A stretch of 38,071 bases of DNA, from positions 1 to 38,071 of the forward strand of contig JAXEJQ010000049.1 of the NCBI GenBank assembly GCA_034101475.1, read 5' to 3'. The notes under the pieces are model-generated. The model was not told where the DNA came from. It saw nothing but the letters and a program-made list of their open reading frames with translations, and did no database searches. Numbering within the stretch: position 1 is the first letter of the stretch; every line of letters begins with the position of its first letter. The DNA comes from Limivivens sp034101475. Its GTDB lineage: Bacteria; Bacillota; Clostridia; Lachnospirales; Lachnospiraceae. Both the position numbers and the translations under genes were made by a program. Positions 14,752-23,525 of this stretch are shown piece after piece.

Positions 14752-17700
14752 ATGATGATGTTAAAGAAGAAAGAAACGAAAAGAGGGCTTTCTTTCTGTC
14801 TGATTCTGGGAGCCTGTGTCTGTGATCTGGCGGCACTGCTGCTGTATTTCTTTGCGGGAGTCAGCGAGTTTACGCCCACGCTGTCCGGAAAGGTCCTTGT
14901 GCTGATGTCTGTCAGCCTGGCAGGGGCGGTACTCCTGGCAGTTTTTGAAATCAAACCGGTTAAATATGTACTGTATCTGATCGGACTCTGGGCATGGCTG
15001 GAATATATCTCCACAGAGGTCAATTATTTTGCCAATCTGATTGCAGCCATTGACGGATCCGCTGTCTCAGTAGCTGTTGTGCTGACGATCCTTTTTGGGG
15101 CCCTTGGATTTCTTCTGATGCTGGCTTCCGCCATTGTACAGAAGGATTTCCGCTGCCTGTGGCGGAGCGTATCAGCTGTTTTTCTCAGCCTGGTTGTTAT
15201 GCTCAGCGTGGTATGGGAAGTTATGGAGGCCAATGCCAGCGTGATCAATAATGCGCTGGGAATCTCCGCCTACTCCATTGTGGATACAGGCGACGGTTCG
15301 GAGGATTCCGAGTATTTTCCGTCGGATTTTGAATCAACGGCAGAGATCGCGGAATATGCCAAAGAGGTTTGTGAGGAAGCGGAGGCGGAAGGACTGGTTC
15401 TCCTGAAGAATAAGGATCAGGCCCTGCCCCTCTCGGCGGGCGACAGCGTAAGCTGTGTGCTTCAGACTTCCGTGGATCTGAATTACGGCTCCACAGGATC
15501 CGGAAAGATCGATGCGGAAAAATATACGGATCTGAAGACAGCGCTGGAAGCGGCCGATCTGAAGGTAAATGAAACCCTGTGGAATTTTTACAAGACGGAT
15601 GCCAACGCTACAAGTACCTCCTATGAGACTGCGCTGGCTTATGACAGAAAAGCCAGGGCGATGGTATACAAGGTGAATGCCCTGCCCTGGGAGCTGTATA
15701 CCGACGAGGCAAAGGAATCCATTTCCGATGCCGGAGGAACGGCACTTGTTGTTATCGGCCGGTTAAGCGGAGAAGGAACGGATATCTCTGCGGTGAAAAG
15801 TGATGGAATTGACGGCAGCTACCTGTCTCTCTCGGCTGAGGAGCAGGAGATTCTGCAGGAACTCACAGCCATGAAGAAAAACGGTGAAATTGAAAAAATC
15901 GTGGTTCTTCTGAATACCGCCCTTGCATTCCAGACTGCTTTTCTGGATGACAGCGATCCCACCATCGATGTGGATGCCTGCATGTGGATTGGAAATACGG
16001 GCATTACGGGAATCCATGCGGTGGCTGATGTACTGGTGGGCAATGTGACGCCCTCCGGAAAGCTCTCCGATACGTATGTGAAGGATAATTTCTCATCACC
16101 GGCGATGGCTTCCTGGATTCTCAACCCTACCGGAACCTTTTCCAACAGCTACAGCGACTATGAGACGCTGGGGCTGAACAGCACTCAGCAGTATTACGGT
16201 GTGTATGTGGAAAATATTTATGTGGGCTACCGCTACTATGAGACCAGATATGAAGATGTGGTGCTGGGCAGCGGCAGCCCGGGAGATTATGAGTATGGGT
16301 CTGTTGTAGCCTATCCCTTTGGTTACGGCCTTTCCTACACAACCTTTGCATACAGTGATTATGCTGTTCAGGAGACGGAGGATGGAAATTATGAAGTAAC
16401 CGTAACTGTTACCAATACCGGCAGTATTTATTCCGGCAAGGAAGTGGTTCAGGTTTATCTGCAGAAGCCATACACGGATTATGACAGAGAAACCGGTGTG
16501 GAGAAGGCCTCTGTGGAGCTTGTGGGATTTGAAAAAACGGGGCTTCTGGCGCCGGGTGAATCCGAAACGGTAACTGTAACGGTTGAAAAGGAAAGCTTTA
16601 AGACCTATGACGCTTACGGCTATCAGACCTATATCCTGGAAGAAGGAGATTATTATCTGGCCATGGGAAGCTCTGCCCATGACGCCCTGAACAATATTCT
16701 GGCGGCAAAGGGCAAAGGCATGGCGGATGGAATGGATGCGGAAGGCAATCCGGAGTTTGCCGCTCTGGTGGGAGAGAACATTACACTGGATACGACCACC
16801 TATGCGGTGTCTGCAGAGACCGGAGAAGAGATCACCAATCAGCTGGATTTCGCGGATATGAACCGGTATGAGGGAAAGGGCGGCAACGAAGTCACCTATG
16901 TGTCCCGGAATGACTGGACAGGAACCTGGCCTGCAGCGGCTGTGGAGTGGGATGCTTCGGATGCGGTTATGCTGGCGGACCTTGCCAGCAATAAAGAGAT
17001 TGCTGAGGAAGAGGACGCGGTCATGCCCACTTACGGCGCTGATAACGGATTCTCTCTGATCATGCTCCGCTCAACAGCAGAAGAAGAAATTCCCTTTGAT
17101 GACAGCCGCTGGGATTCCCTGCTGGATGAAATGACTTATGCAGATCAGTCCCTGCTGGTAACCAATGCGGTGTACGGAACCAGCGGCATTTCCTCCATTG
17201 GACTGCCGGCCACCAATGCCAGCGACGGCCCCACGGGTGTTGTCAGCAGTAATGAAAACCTTTCCTTCCCAAGTGAGGGAATCTGGGCTTCCACCTTTAA
17301 CCGGGAGCTGATTGGTCGGATCGGAGACGCGCTGGCGGAGGACGCCCGTGACGCCGACTGCCAGGGAATGTATCTTCCCGGTGTCAATATTCACCGGACA
17401 CCCTTTGGAGGCAGAACCCATGAGTATTTCTCAGAGGATCCCTATCTGTCCGGAGAGGCGGTGGAGGCAGAGGTGAAGGCCGTGCAGAATAAGGGCGTGA
17501 TTCCTTATGTCAAGCATCTGGCGTTCAACGATGAAGAAGACAACCGAAACGGAATCTGTATCTGGCTCAACGAACAGAGTGCCCGTGAGATTTATCTGAA
17601 GCCCTTTGAATATGCGGTGGCTCCTTCCGGGGGAAATGCCCATGCAGTCATGAGCGGCTTCAACCGTGTGGGCTGTCTGTGGGTAAGCGCCAGCGATGCC

Positions 17701-18123
17701 CTGCTCAACGGGATTCTGCGGGAAGAATTCGGCTTTGACGGGATCGTGCTGACCGATATGGCTTCCGGAAACGGAGCACTTTATATGGTTTATGATGACG
17801 GATATATGAATGGTACGGATCTGTTCCTGGGAACCGGGTCGGAGGATGCATTGAACGCTTATCAGTCCAGCCCGACTTTTGCAAACAGGATCCGGGAAGC
17901 CTGCCACCGTATTCTTTATGTGATGGCAAACTTCAGCTCCTCCATGAACGGAATTTCCTCCACGGCCGAGATTGTCCGGACGGGAACCTGGTGGGAAATG
18001 CTGCTGAAGGTGCTGATTGCTGTTTCTGCGGTGCTCAGTGCCGGGTCCGTGGCAATGCTGGCCCTGAATTACAGGAAGAAGCGTCCGGAGAAATCATTGG
18101 ATGTGTCAGACAATACGCTGTAA
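14752..18123 (+). CDS. Membrane-anchored GH3 glycosidase, circularly permuted
   Basis: This 1123-residue enzyme begins with about five hydrophobic helices within residues 14-155 and ends with one more (about 1083-1104), followed by a short basic tail, so the catalytic part is held on the outer face of the membrane. The order is again C domain first (EAEGLVLLKNKDQALPL near 213; VVAYPFGYGLSYTTF near 522-536), fibronectin-III-like domain (VTVTNTGSIYSGKEVVQVYL), then the barrel. The barrel is canonical: NASDGPTG, PGVNIHRTPFGGR with HEYFSEDPYLSG, YVKHLAFNDEEDNRNG, and nucleophile D1002 in GFDGIVLTDMAS. It is more complete than the secreted GH3 and therefore the more likely active beta-glycosidase. 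GGGAGG lies upstream; three adjacent ATG codons make the exact start uncertain by two residues. A strong terminator follows 21 bases after the stop. Its substrate cannot be read from sequence. Confidence 0.92.
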   Translation: MMMLKKKETKRGLSFCLILGACVCDLAALLLYFFAGVSEFTPTLSGKVLVLMSVSLAGAVLLAVFEIKPVKYVLYLIGLWAWLEYISTEVNYFANLIAAIDGSAVSVAVVLTILFGALGFLLMLASAIVQKDFRCLWRSVSAVFLSLVVMLSVVWEVMEANASVINNALGISAYSIVDTGDGSEDSEYFPSDFESTAEIAEYAKEVCEEAEAEGLVLLKNKDQALPLSAGDSVSCVLQTSVDLNYGSTGSGKIDAEKYTDLKTALEAADLKVNETLWNFYKTDANATSTSYETALAYDRKARAMVYKVNALPWELYTDEAKESISDAGGTALVVIGRLSGEGTDISAVKSDGIDGSYLSLSAEEQEILQELTAMKKNGEIEKIVVLLNTALAFQTAFLDDSDPTIDVDACMWIGNTGITGIHAVADVLVGNVTPSGKLSDTYVKDNFSSPAMASWILNPTGTFSNSYSDYETLGLNSTQQYYGVYVENIYVGYRYYETRYEDVVLGSGSPGDYEYGSVVAYPFGYGLSYTTFAYSDYAVQETEDGNYEVTVTVTNTGSIYSGKEVVQVYLQKPYTDYDRETGVEKASVELVGFEKTGLLAPGESETVTVTVEKESFKTYDAYGYQTYILEEGDYYLAMGSSAHDALNNILAAKGKGMADGMDAEGNPEFAALVGENITLDTTTYAVSAETGEEITNQLDFADMNRYEGKGGNEVTYVSRNDWTGTWPAAAVEWDASDAVMLADLASNKEIAEEEDAVMPTYGADNGFSLIMLRSTAEEEIPFDDSRWDSLLDEMTYADQSLLVTNAVYGTSGISSIGLPATNASDGPTGVVSSNENLSFPSEGIWASTFNRELIGRIGDALAEDARDADCQGMYLPGVNIHRTPFGGRTHEYFSEDPYLSGEAVEAEVKAVQNKGVIPYVKHLAFNDEEDNRNGICIWLNEQSAREIYLKPFEYAVAPSGGNAHAVMSGFNRVGCLWVSASDALLNGILREEFGFDGIVLTDMASGNGALYMVYDDGYMNGTDLFLGTGSEDALNAYQSSPTFANRIREACHRILYVMANFSSSMNGISSTAEIVRTGTWWEMLLKVLIAVSAVLSAGSVAMLALNYRKKRPEKSLDVSDNTL

Positions 18124-18144
18124 AAAAGAATAAGAACGGAAAAG

Positions 18145-18188
18145 CTCACAGCTACAGGATAAAATCCTGGCAGCTGTGAGTTTTTTTT
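18145..18188 (+). terminator. Strong terminator after the GH3 cluster
   Basis: CTCACAGCT at 18145-18153 pairs with AGCTGTGAG at 18172-18180, with an inner CAGGAT-AAA-ATCCTG stem, and eight T follow. This clearly separates the GH3 genes from the sulfatase locus. Confidence 0.93.
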
Positions 18189-18200
18189 GGAAAAAGGATT

Positions 18201-18252
18201 GTAACTGTTCAGAACAGGCCGAATCGTATCTGTGAAGGTACTGAACAGATAC
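18201..18252. repeat. Interspersed palindromic repeat, copy at the left border of the sulfatase locus
   Basis: GTAACTGTTCAG starts at 18201 and its near complement CTGAACAGATAC ends at 18252. The right half is a hairpin: GTATCTGT at 18226-18233 with ACAGATAC at 18245-18252 and an 11-base loop. Positions 18225-18252 match 36753-36780 in 26 of 28 bases. It follows immediately after the terminator of the GH3 unit. Confidence 0.75.
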
Positions 18253-18301
18253 AAAGGATTTATAAATTCGTTCGGGTGATTTTTTGTCGGATAGCATTTT
18301 G

Positions 18302-18333
18302 TTTCTGAAAGAGTGATTCCCATTTTTCAGAAA
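18302..18333. promoter_or_regulatory. 9-bp inverted repeat upstream of the transporter operon, possible operator
   Basis: TTTCTGAAA at 18302-18310 is the exact complement of TTTCAGAAA at 18325-18333. TTTGTCG also occurs twice, at 18283-18289 and 18334-18340. These lie about 80-130 bases before the probable -10, where an AraC-type activator such as the one at 29241 would bind. The link to that regulator is inference. Confidence 0.4.
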
Positions 18334-18411
18334 TTTGTCGAAAAGGAAAGAAAAGTCGTTTTTTTGATAACAGACCTCTTTTTTTTGGTGTTTTTGATGT
18401 GTCCATTCCGA

Positions 18412-18417
18412 TACAAT
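18412..18417 (+). promoter_or_regulatory. Probable -10 box of the sulfated-sugar operon
   Basis: TACAAT is the best -10 candidate in the 394-base gap before the ABC gene. No -35 box at the right distance is recognisable, only T-rich sequence, as expected for an activator-dependent promoter. The gap has no coding frame. Confidence 0.4.
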
Positions 18418-18443
18418 ACAGATAGTACAAATCAGGAATGAGA

Positions 18444-18475
18444 TTTTGCAGAAAAGGAGCCTTTTTTCTGCAAAA
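18444..18475 (+). promoter_or_regulatory. 12-bp hairpin in the 5' leader of the transporter operon
   Basis: TTTTGCAGAAAA at 18444-18455 pairs exactly with 18464-18475 across an eight-base loop. It is 42 bases before the first start codon and lies downstream of the probable -10, so it would be transcribed. No T-run follows; it could stabilise the message or act as a regulatory leader. Confidence 0.55.
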
Positions 18476-18517
18476 GGAAGTCTGAAATGAACAGCTGACG
18501 GGATAGAAGGGAGAATT

Positions 18518-20026
18518 ATGAAAGAAAAAGGAGAAGTTTTGATCGAAATAAAAGACATGTGTAAGAATTTCGGTGTTACCGTTGCCCTGAATCATGTTGA
18601 TATGAAGATCAGACGAGGAGAAATCCGGGGACTTATTGGTGAAAATGGTTCCGGAAAATCTACAATTTCATCAATTATCTCGGGAATACAGGAAGCAACC
18701 AGTGGGGAGATGTACTATAAGGGAAAAGAATGGAAACCGGCAAATGTGCTTGAAGCGGTACAGAACGGGATCGGAATGATTGTTCAGGAACAGGGAACGA
18801 TTCCAAATATCTCCGTAGCAGAAAATATTTTTCTTGGAAATTACCAGGCATTTAAAAGGGGGCCTTTGATTAATCGAAGAAAGATGTATAAAGCGGCAAA
18901 GGAAATTCTGGAGCGGCTTGAGATTCCGGGAATTGATCCATCTGTTCCTGCAATGAATTATGATATACAGCAGCGTAAGCTGATTGAGATTGCCAGAACA
19001 ATCGGAAATGATCCGGAGGTGTTTATTGTAGATGAAACAACGACAGCTTTGTCGCAGGGAGGACGTCAGCTTTTGTACCGGCTGATGAATCGTGCTGCGG
19101 ATGAGAATAAGGCAGTTGTATTTATTTCACATGATATTGAGGAGCTGATGGAGCAGTGCAGTACGCTGACCATTCTCCGGGACGGGTGTATTATCGATAA
19201 CATTGAAAAAGAAGATTTTGATCCGGAAGATATTAAACGTAAAATGGTCGGCCGTGATATAGGGAATCACTATTATCGTGAAGATTCAGACGGTTACAGC
19301 CCGGAGGTTGTCTTAAAAGCATCTTATCTGACAACAATGGAAAGTCTTCTGTGTTTTAATCTGGAATTGCATAGAGGAGAAATTCTCGGAGTAGGCGGTC
19401 TTTCTGACAGTGGAATGCATAATCTGGGAAAAGCACTTTACGGACTGGAGGAGGTCGTATATGGGGAGGTTCGGCTTACAGGGAAAAATATCCGTATCAC
19501 CACTCCGGAATGCGCTTTTAAAAATGGTATGGGCTATGTGTCAAAGAACCGGGACACAGAATCCCTGGACCTGGAAGCGTCCATTGCTTCCAACATCCAG
19601 AGCACCGGTTTTGCCAAAAATATTCTTTTTGGGCCGTTTATTTCCGGAAAAAAAGAAAGAAAATATGCACAAAAACAAATAGAGTCTTTGGCTATTAAGA
19701 CAAAATCGATGTATCAGCCGGTGAAAACTCTTTCCGGAGGAAATAAACAGAAGGTTGTATTTGGAAAATGGATTGCAGATGATGCAGAGATTCTGATTTT
19801 GGACTGCCCGACCAGAGGCGTGGATATTGGAGTAAAGGCAGCAATGTACCAGCTGATATACGATATGAAAAAAGCAGGGAAATCCATGATTATTATCAGT
19901 GAGGAAATGCCGGAGCTAATCGGAATGTCTGACCGAATTCTGATTATCAGGGATGGAAAGCAGAGTGGAGAATTTTACAGAAAAGATGGATTCAACGAGC
20001 ATGACATTATTGAATGCATGATTTAA
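18518..20026 (+). CDS. Sugar ABC transporter ATP-binding protein, RbsA/MglA type
   Basis: This 502-residue cytoplasmic protein with two fused nucleotide-binding domains powers import of a saccharide through the permeases at 20039 and 22476. The first half has Walker A GENGSGKST (K47), a Q loop in GMIVQEQGT, Walker B VFIVDETT and an H loop in VVFISHD; its signature is unusual (YDIQQRKLIEIAR in place of an LSGGQ-like motif). The second half has a degenerate Walker A (GVGGLSDSGMHNL), as is normal for RbsA, a canonical signature LSGGNKQKV, and Walker B LILDCPTRGVDIG, where Cys430 stands where the catalytic Glu usually is. The ATP sites are therefore asymmetric. AGAAGGGAG precedes the start. It is the first gene of the sulfatase operon. 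The sugar is not identified by the ATPase. Confidence 0.93.
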   Translation: MKEKGEVLIEIKDMCKNFGVTVALNHVDMKIRRGEIRGLIGENGSGKSTISSIISGIQEATSGEMYYKGKEWKPANVLEAVQNGIGMIVQEQGTIPNISVAENIFLGNYQAFKRGPLINRRKMYKAAKEILERLEIPGIDPSVPAMNYDIQQRKLIEIARTIGNDPEVFIVDETTTALSQGGRQLLYRLMNRAADENKAVVFISHDIEELMEQCSTLTILRDGCIIDNIEKEDFDPEDIKRKMVGRDIGNHYYREDSDGYSPEVVLKASYLTTMESLLCFNLELHRGEILGVGGLSDSGMHNLGKALYGLEEVVYGEVRLTGKNIRITTPECAFKNGMGYVSKNRDTESLDLEASIASNIQSTGFAKNILFGPFISGKKERKYAQKQIESLAIKTKSMYQPVKTLSGGNKQKVVFGKWIADDAEILILDCPTRGVDIGVKAAMYQLIYDMKKAGKSMIIISEEMPELIGMSDRILIIRDGKQSGEFYRKDGFNEHDIIECMI

Positions 20027-20038
20027 GGGGGAAAGCGT

Positions 20039-21043
20039 ATGACGGAAGCGGTTCAGAATAAGAATGTACTGAAGCTGTCCATAGCAGATCGTATTACGAT
20101 TATAAAAAGTAAAAAATATTTTGTATTGGCTTTCTCGGTTTTTGCATTCCTGTTAAGCATTGGCATTTTCGGGATCTGGACCGGCGGAGGGTTTTTCAGG
20201 CCGAATGTTCTGATTGGAATCTTCAGTCAGGGTCTTATCATAGGTACTTTGGCAACAGCGGTTTCCTTTATTTATACAACAGGAAATCTTGACATTTCAA
20301 TTGGTACGGTACTCGGGCTGGCGGCAACTCTTGGAGCCTACACCTATCAGAAAACGGGAAACATGGTGCTTTTGCTTATTGTCACAATGATCAGCGGGGT
20401 GATGTTAATGCTGGTTAATGCAATGCTGAGTATTCTTTTCCAAATTAATACCACGATGGTATCGGTAGTTGCAATGCAGTTATATTCCGCAATCATCAGT
20501 TGGATCATACATGGTGATGGAATCACAGTGGATTTTTCTTTCTGCAAAAAGCTGGAAACGGGTGGATTTCGGTATATTTCCTTTTTGATCTTCTTTATAA
20601 TGATGATTGTTATTTTCCACTTCACCGCATTGGGCAGAAGAATGAAACTGGTTGGAGGAAATGAAAATACAGCGAAACAGACCGGCATCAATTCCAATCG
20701 AACCGTATTTCAGGCTTTTCTTCTTGCAGGAGTGGGAGTCGGACTGGCAGCGATTTACAGTGTAATTCGTGTTGCAGGTGTGACCAATTCGACGGGAAGC
20801 GGTCTTGGAATGGATGTTATGCTGGCTACAGTCCTTGGAGGAATGTCTATTTTTGGAGGGGCAAAATCAAATGCATATTCTGGTTTGATCGGGGCGTTGA
20901 CGGTATCTGCGCTGAATAAAGGACTGCTGATGGCTGGAGTATCTTCCACTGTGATTCAGGGAGTGAGAGGAATTATCTTTTTGATTTTGGTATTCCTGAA
21001 CAGCGAACGTCCTCTTACACTGCCTGCGCGAAAACAGTTTTAA
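20039..21043 (+). CDS. Sugar ABC transporter permease 1, RbsC type
   Basis: This 334-residue integral membrane protein of the BPD_transp_2 family has about nine to ten hydrophobic helices, starting at FVLAFSVFAFLLSIGIFGIW. Family landmarks are FIYTTGNLDISIGTVLGLAA near 78-97, which forms the conserved early loop, and the C-terminal ATVLGGMSIFGGAKSNAYSG near 262-281 with an EAA-like coupling function towards the ATPase. It starts 12 bases after the ATPase stop, behind GGGGGAAAG. A second, non-identical permease is encoded after the binding protein, so the channel is probably a heterodimer, unlike ribose RbsC homodimers. Substrate is inferred from the sulfatase context only. Confidence 0.9.
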   Translation: MTEAVQNKNVLKLSIADRITIIKSKKYFVLAFSVFAFLLSIGIFGIWTGGGFFRPNVLIGIFSQGLIIGTLATAVSFIYTTGNLDISIGTVLGLAATLGAYTYQKTGNMVLLLIVTMISGVMLMLVNAMLSILFQINTTMVSVVAMQLYSAIISWIIHGDGITVDFSFCKKLETGGFRYISFLIFFIMMIVIFHFTALGRRMKLVGGNENTAKQTGINSNRTVFQAFLLAGVGVGLAAIYSVIRVAGVTNSTGSGLGMDVMLATVLGGMSIFGGAKSNAYSGLIGALTVSALNKGLLMAGVSSTVIQGVRGIIFLILVFLNSERPLTLPARKQF

Positions 21044-21061
21044 GATAAGGAAGAAAACGTG

Positions 21062-21082
21062 TTTTAAGCATACGTGCTAAAA
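21062..21082 (+). promoter_or_regulatory. Intercistronic hairpin before the binding-protein gene
   Basis: TTTTAAGCA at 21062-21070 pairs with TGCTAAAA at 21075-21082 (one bulged base) around a TACG loop. It sits in the 62-base gap between permease 1 and the binding protein. Such hairpins often adjust message stability so that more binding protein is made than permease. Confidence 0.5.
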
Positions 21083-21105
21083 AATAAAAAAATGGAGGAA
21101 TAAAA

Positions 21106-22374
21106 ATGAAGAAAAAAACAGTATCAACAATGATGGCTCTCTGTATCGCAGCAATATCAATGATGGCAGGCTTTGGATGTCTGCAGGCAGCGGCGGATGA
21201 AACAGCGGTTGAAAGACCGGCGGAGATTCCGGAGGAAACGATTAAAATTGGTATTGCAGAACTTCAGTCAAATGAAGAGGCGGTCAACAGGAAAAATTAT
21301 TATGAAAATTATATTGCCCCCTATTATAATGTGGAATTTGTCTTTTCAGAGGCTATTTCTGATTCGGAAGATCTCGTAAGTTTTGTAGAGAATTGTGCAG
21401 ATGCAGGCTGTAAGGGGATTATTGGATTCAGTCCGGACAGTCCGGAGCAGGTTACCAGTATCTGCCAGGAATATGGAATGATGTATGTTGTAAATATGGT
21501 GCGTTCCGCTTCTAATGAGAACTGTTATACAGATACCTATGACAATTATGCCTCTTTTGCAGTAAACAATGATGCGATAGCAGAAAGCTTTGGCAGCTGG
21601 CTTGCTGAAAATGCATCGGAAGATGGAGAGGAAGGATTTTTACTCTGTTCGGCAGCAGCAAACTATGGTGTTCAGCAGCATATTCTGATTATCAAAAACG
21701 CATTGAAAGCGCTTCAGGATTTGTATGGATTAACCTATGATCAGGACATTGAAACAATGGCGATCAGTTCGTCTCCCATTGAAGCAACAAATGATAAAGG
21801 GGTACATATCTATATTTATCCTGGCGATCCAAACAGAATGGATGGCTGGCTTTCCGGATTCACATCCGCGATTCAGACAAACAAATACGCCGTTGTACTT
21901 GGATGCACAGAAATTTATAATGTCGTTTCTGTAGCAGTTCAGGAAGCAGAGGAAGTGATGGACAAAGATGTGAAGGTTGCATGTATGGCATCTTTGTCAG
22001 AAAGTTTAAAAAATGCGTTTCATACCGAAGACAGATTTGGAAATCAGACTTTGAACCTGGCAATTGTTAAGCCTACCGGATTTACGGATACCATTGGTTT
22101 TGTAAACTGCTATAACCTGATTACGGGGTATCATGATTCTGTAATGGGAAGCGATGGAGAAGTGGCCGATACCAACGGAAAATTATGGGAAGTTACGGAT
22201 GCGGAAAGCTGCGATCATCTGACAGATATTTATGAAGGAAATTATCATGTTTTTTCCTATGAAGATATCAACCGTATGTTGGGTATCTTTAATCCGGATA
22301 TCACGCATGAAGATATTATGGAAGTAATCGACGCGAAAACCATTGACAGCGTATTAGAAGAAATGGAAGGATAA
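21106..22374 (+). CDS. Sugar ABC transporter substrate-binding protein
   Basis: This 422-residue exported protein captures the substrate outside the cell and delivers it to the two permeases. The start at 21106 follows AATGGAGGAA. The N terminus is a signal sequence (TMMALCIAAISMMAGFGC); the Cys after MAGFG could be the lipidated residue of a lipoprotein, as expected in Gram-positives, although the lipobox is not perfect. The mature protein begins its first beta-alpha unit at IKIGIAEL and shows the type 1 periplasmic fold: GCKGIIGFSPDSPEQV near the first hinge, AVNNDAIAESFGSWLAE, and YAVVLGCTEIYNVVSVAVQEA. It is long for the ribose-type family (usually about 320), with several insertions that may shape a larger pocket. 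Its substrate is unknown; a sulfated saccharide is inferred from the sulfatases encoded downstream. Confidence 0.88.
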   Translation: MKKKTVSTMMALCIAAISMMAGFGCLQAAADETAVERPAEIPEETIKIGIAELQSNEEAVNRKNYYENYIAPYYNVEFVFSEAISDSEDLVSFVENCADAGCKGIIGFSPDSPEQVTSICQEYGMMYVVNMVRSASNENCYTDTYDNYASFAVNNDAIAESFGSWLAENASEDGEEGFLLCSAAANYGVQQHILIIKNALKALQDLYGLTYDQDIETMAISSSPIEATNDKGVHIYIYPGDPNRMDGWLSGFTSAIQTNKYAVVLGCTEIYNVVSVAVQEAEEVMDKDVKVACMASLSESLKNAFHTEDRFGNQTLNLAIVKPTGFTDTIGFVNCYNLITGYHDSVMGSDGEVADTNGKLWEVTDAESCDHLTDIYEGNYHVFSYEDINRMLGIFNPDITHEDIMEVIDAKTIDSVLEEMEG

Positions 22375-22383
22375 TTGCTGAAA

Positions 22384-22432
22384 AACAGGGTGTTTCCGAC
22401 ATGTCACTGCATGAAAAAAGGAACACCCTGTT
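22384..22432 (+). promoter_or_regulatory. Intercistronic hairpin after the binding-protein gene
   Basis: The bases at 22384-22397 (AACAGGGTGTTTCC) pair with 22420-22432 with one bulge. There is no T-run after it, so it is more likely a partial terminator or 3' message stabiliser than a full stop. Together with the hairpin at 21062 it brackets the binding-protein cistron. Confidence 0.65.
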
Positions 22433-22475
22433 GTCAACCGTTTTAAAATGAACGAATGAAATGTAGGGGATCATT

Positions 22476-23525
22476 ATGGATGCTTTAAAAAGAGGAAAAA
22501 AAACACTGCTGCTTATTTTTCGGACAATCGCTGTCCCGCTGATTACTTACGTTTTTTTTGAAATACTGGATCGCTCTGTTGCAGGAGTGGAAGTAATCTC
22601 GACGATATCTGATGTTAAGGCGCTCTTAAGAACCTTACTTACTTCCTTCTGTTTTGCAGTAGCACTGGACTGCAATCTTTCACTTGGCAGGATGGATCTG
22701 TCGCTGGGAGCGCAGATGTATATGGGATGTATCCTTGGCGGAAATCTGGCTCTGCATTTTAATACGGGTGGTATTGGAGTGTTGATTCTGAGTATTCTGG
22801 TGGGTGGAATTACAGGCTTTATCACAGGAATTTTATTCATATATTTGAGAATATTGCCAATGATTCTTGGAATTGGTCTGATGCTTATCTATGAATGTAT
22901 TTCTTTCAGCGTAAACCGGCAGCAGGGACTGATGCTTTTTGGAATGCCGGGAGTTTCTGTTTTATCGGATATTTATTTTATTCTCATTGTTGCGCTGATA
23001 TTAATTTTCGTCATGACCTTTTTTTTCCAATACAGTACTTTCGGGTATGAAAGACGTGCTATTCAGGGAAATCAGAAGCTTTCCGCAGAAGGCGGCATCA
23101 ATATTTTTAAGAACTGTGTTATTTGCTATACCATAGCCGGGGCACTGGCTGCGTGCGCGGGGGTTTTTGAAACCGCGTATTCCGGTACGATGGTTCCTGT
23201 TCTGGGAATGGCCAGCAATACTATTGTATTCAGAAATATGTTTCCAATGATGCTTGGAATTTGGATTGGCGTATTTTGCTATAATTCGGTTGTAGGCATT
23301 ATGATGGCTTCTCTGGCAATTAAAATTCTGACACAGGGACTGGCAAAACTCTCTTTGGAAGGCAATGTACAGAACATTATTATTTATACACTGTTTTTAC
23401 TGTTTGTTATTTATCAGACCAATGCATACCGTTTTGATTATAACAAAAAGAAGCGCGAAAGAATACGATTGGCAAAAAGGATGCAGGAAGGAATGGAGAA
23501 AGATCATGAGGCTGTTGTTTATTGA
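22476..23525 (+). CDS. Sugar ABC transporter permease 2, RbsC type
   Basis: This 349-residue membrane protein has about nine helices, distantly similar to permease 1. It keeps the family pattern in ALDCNLSLGRMDLSLGAQMYMG near 64-85 and GTMVPVLGMASNTIVFRNMF near 236-255, and ends with a long basic tail (NKKKRERIRLAKRMQEGMEK) on the cytoplasmic side. GGGGA lies before the start. It probably pairs with permease 1 to form the import channel with the double ATPase at 18518. Its last 20 bases overlap the start of the first sulfatase, so transport and desulfation are translationally linked. Placement after the binding protein rather than next to the first permease is unusual. Confidence 0.87.
   Translation: MDALKRGKKTLLLIFRTIAVPLITYVFFEILDRSVAGVEVISTISDVKALLRTLLTSFCFAVALDCNLSLGRMDLSLGAQMYMGCILGGNLALHFNTGGIGVLILSILVGGITGFITGILFIYLRILPMILGIGLMLIYECISFSVNRQQGLMLFGMPGVSVLSDIYFILIVALILIFVMTFFFQYSTFGYERRAIQGNQKLSAEGGINIFKNCVICYTIAGALAACAGVFETAYSGTMVPVLGMASNTIVFRNMFPMMLGIWIGVFCYNSVVGIMMASLAIKILTQGLAKLSLEGNVQNIIIYTLFLLFVIYQTNAYRFDYNKKKRERIRLAKRMQEGMEKDHEAVVY

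Noticed and set aside
23365..23505. Longer N terminus for the first sulfatase that could have been a signal peptide
   Set aside because: It is an out-of-frame reading of permease 2. The sulfatase fold begins right at 23506, and a binding site precedes that ATG.
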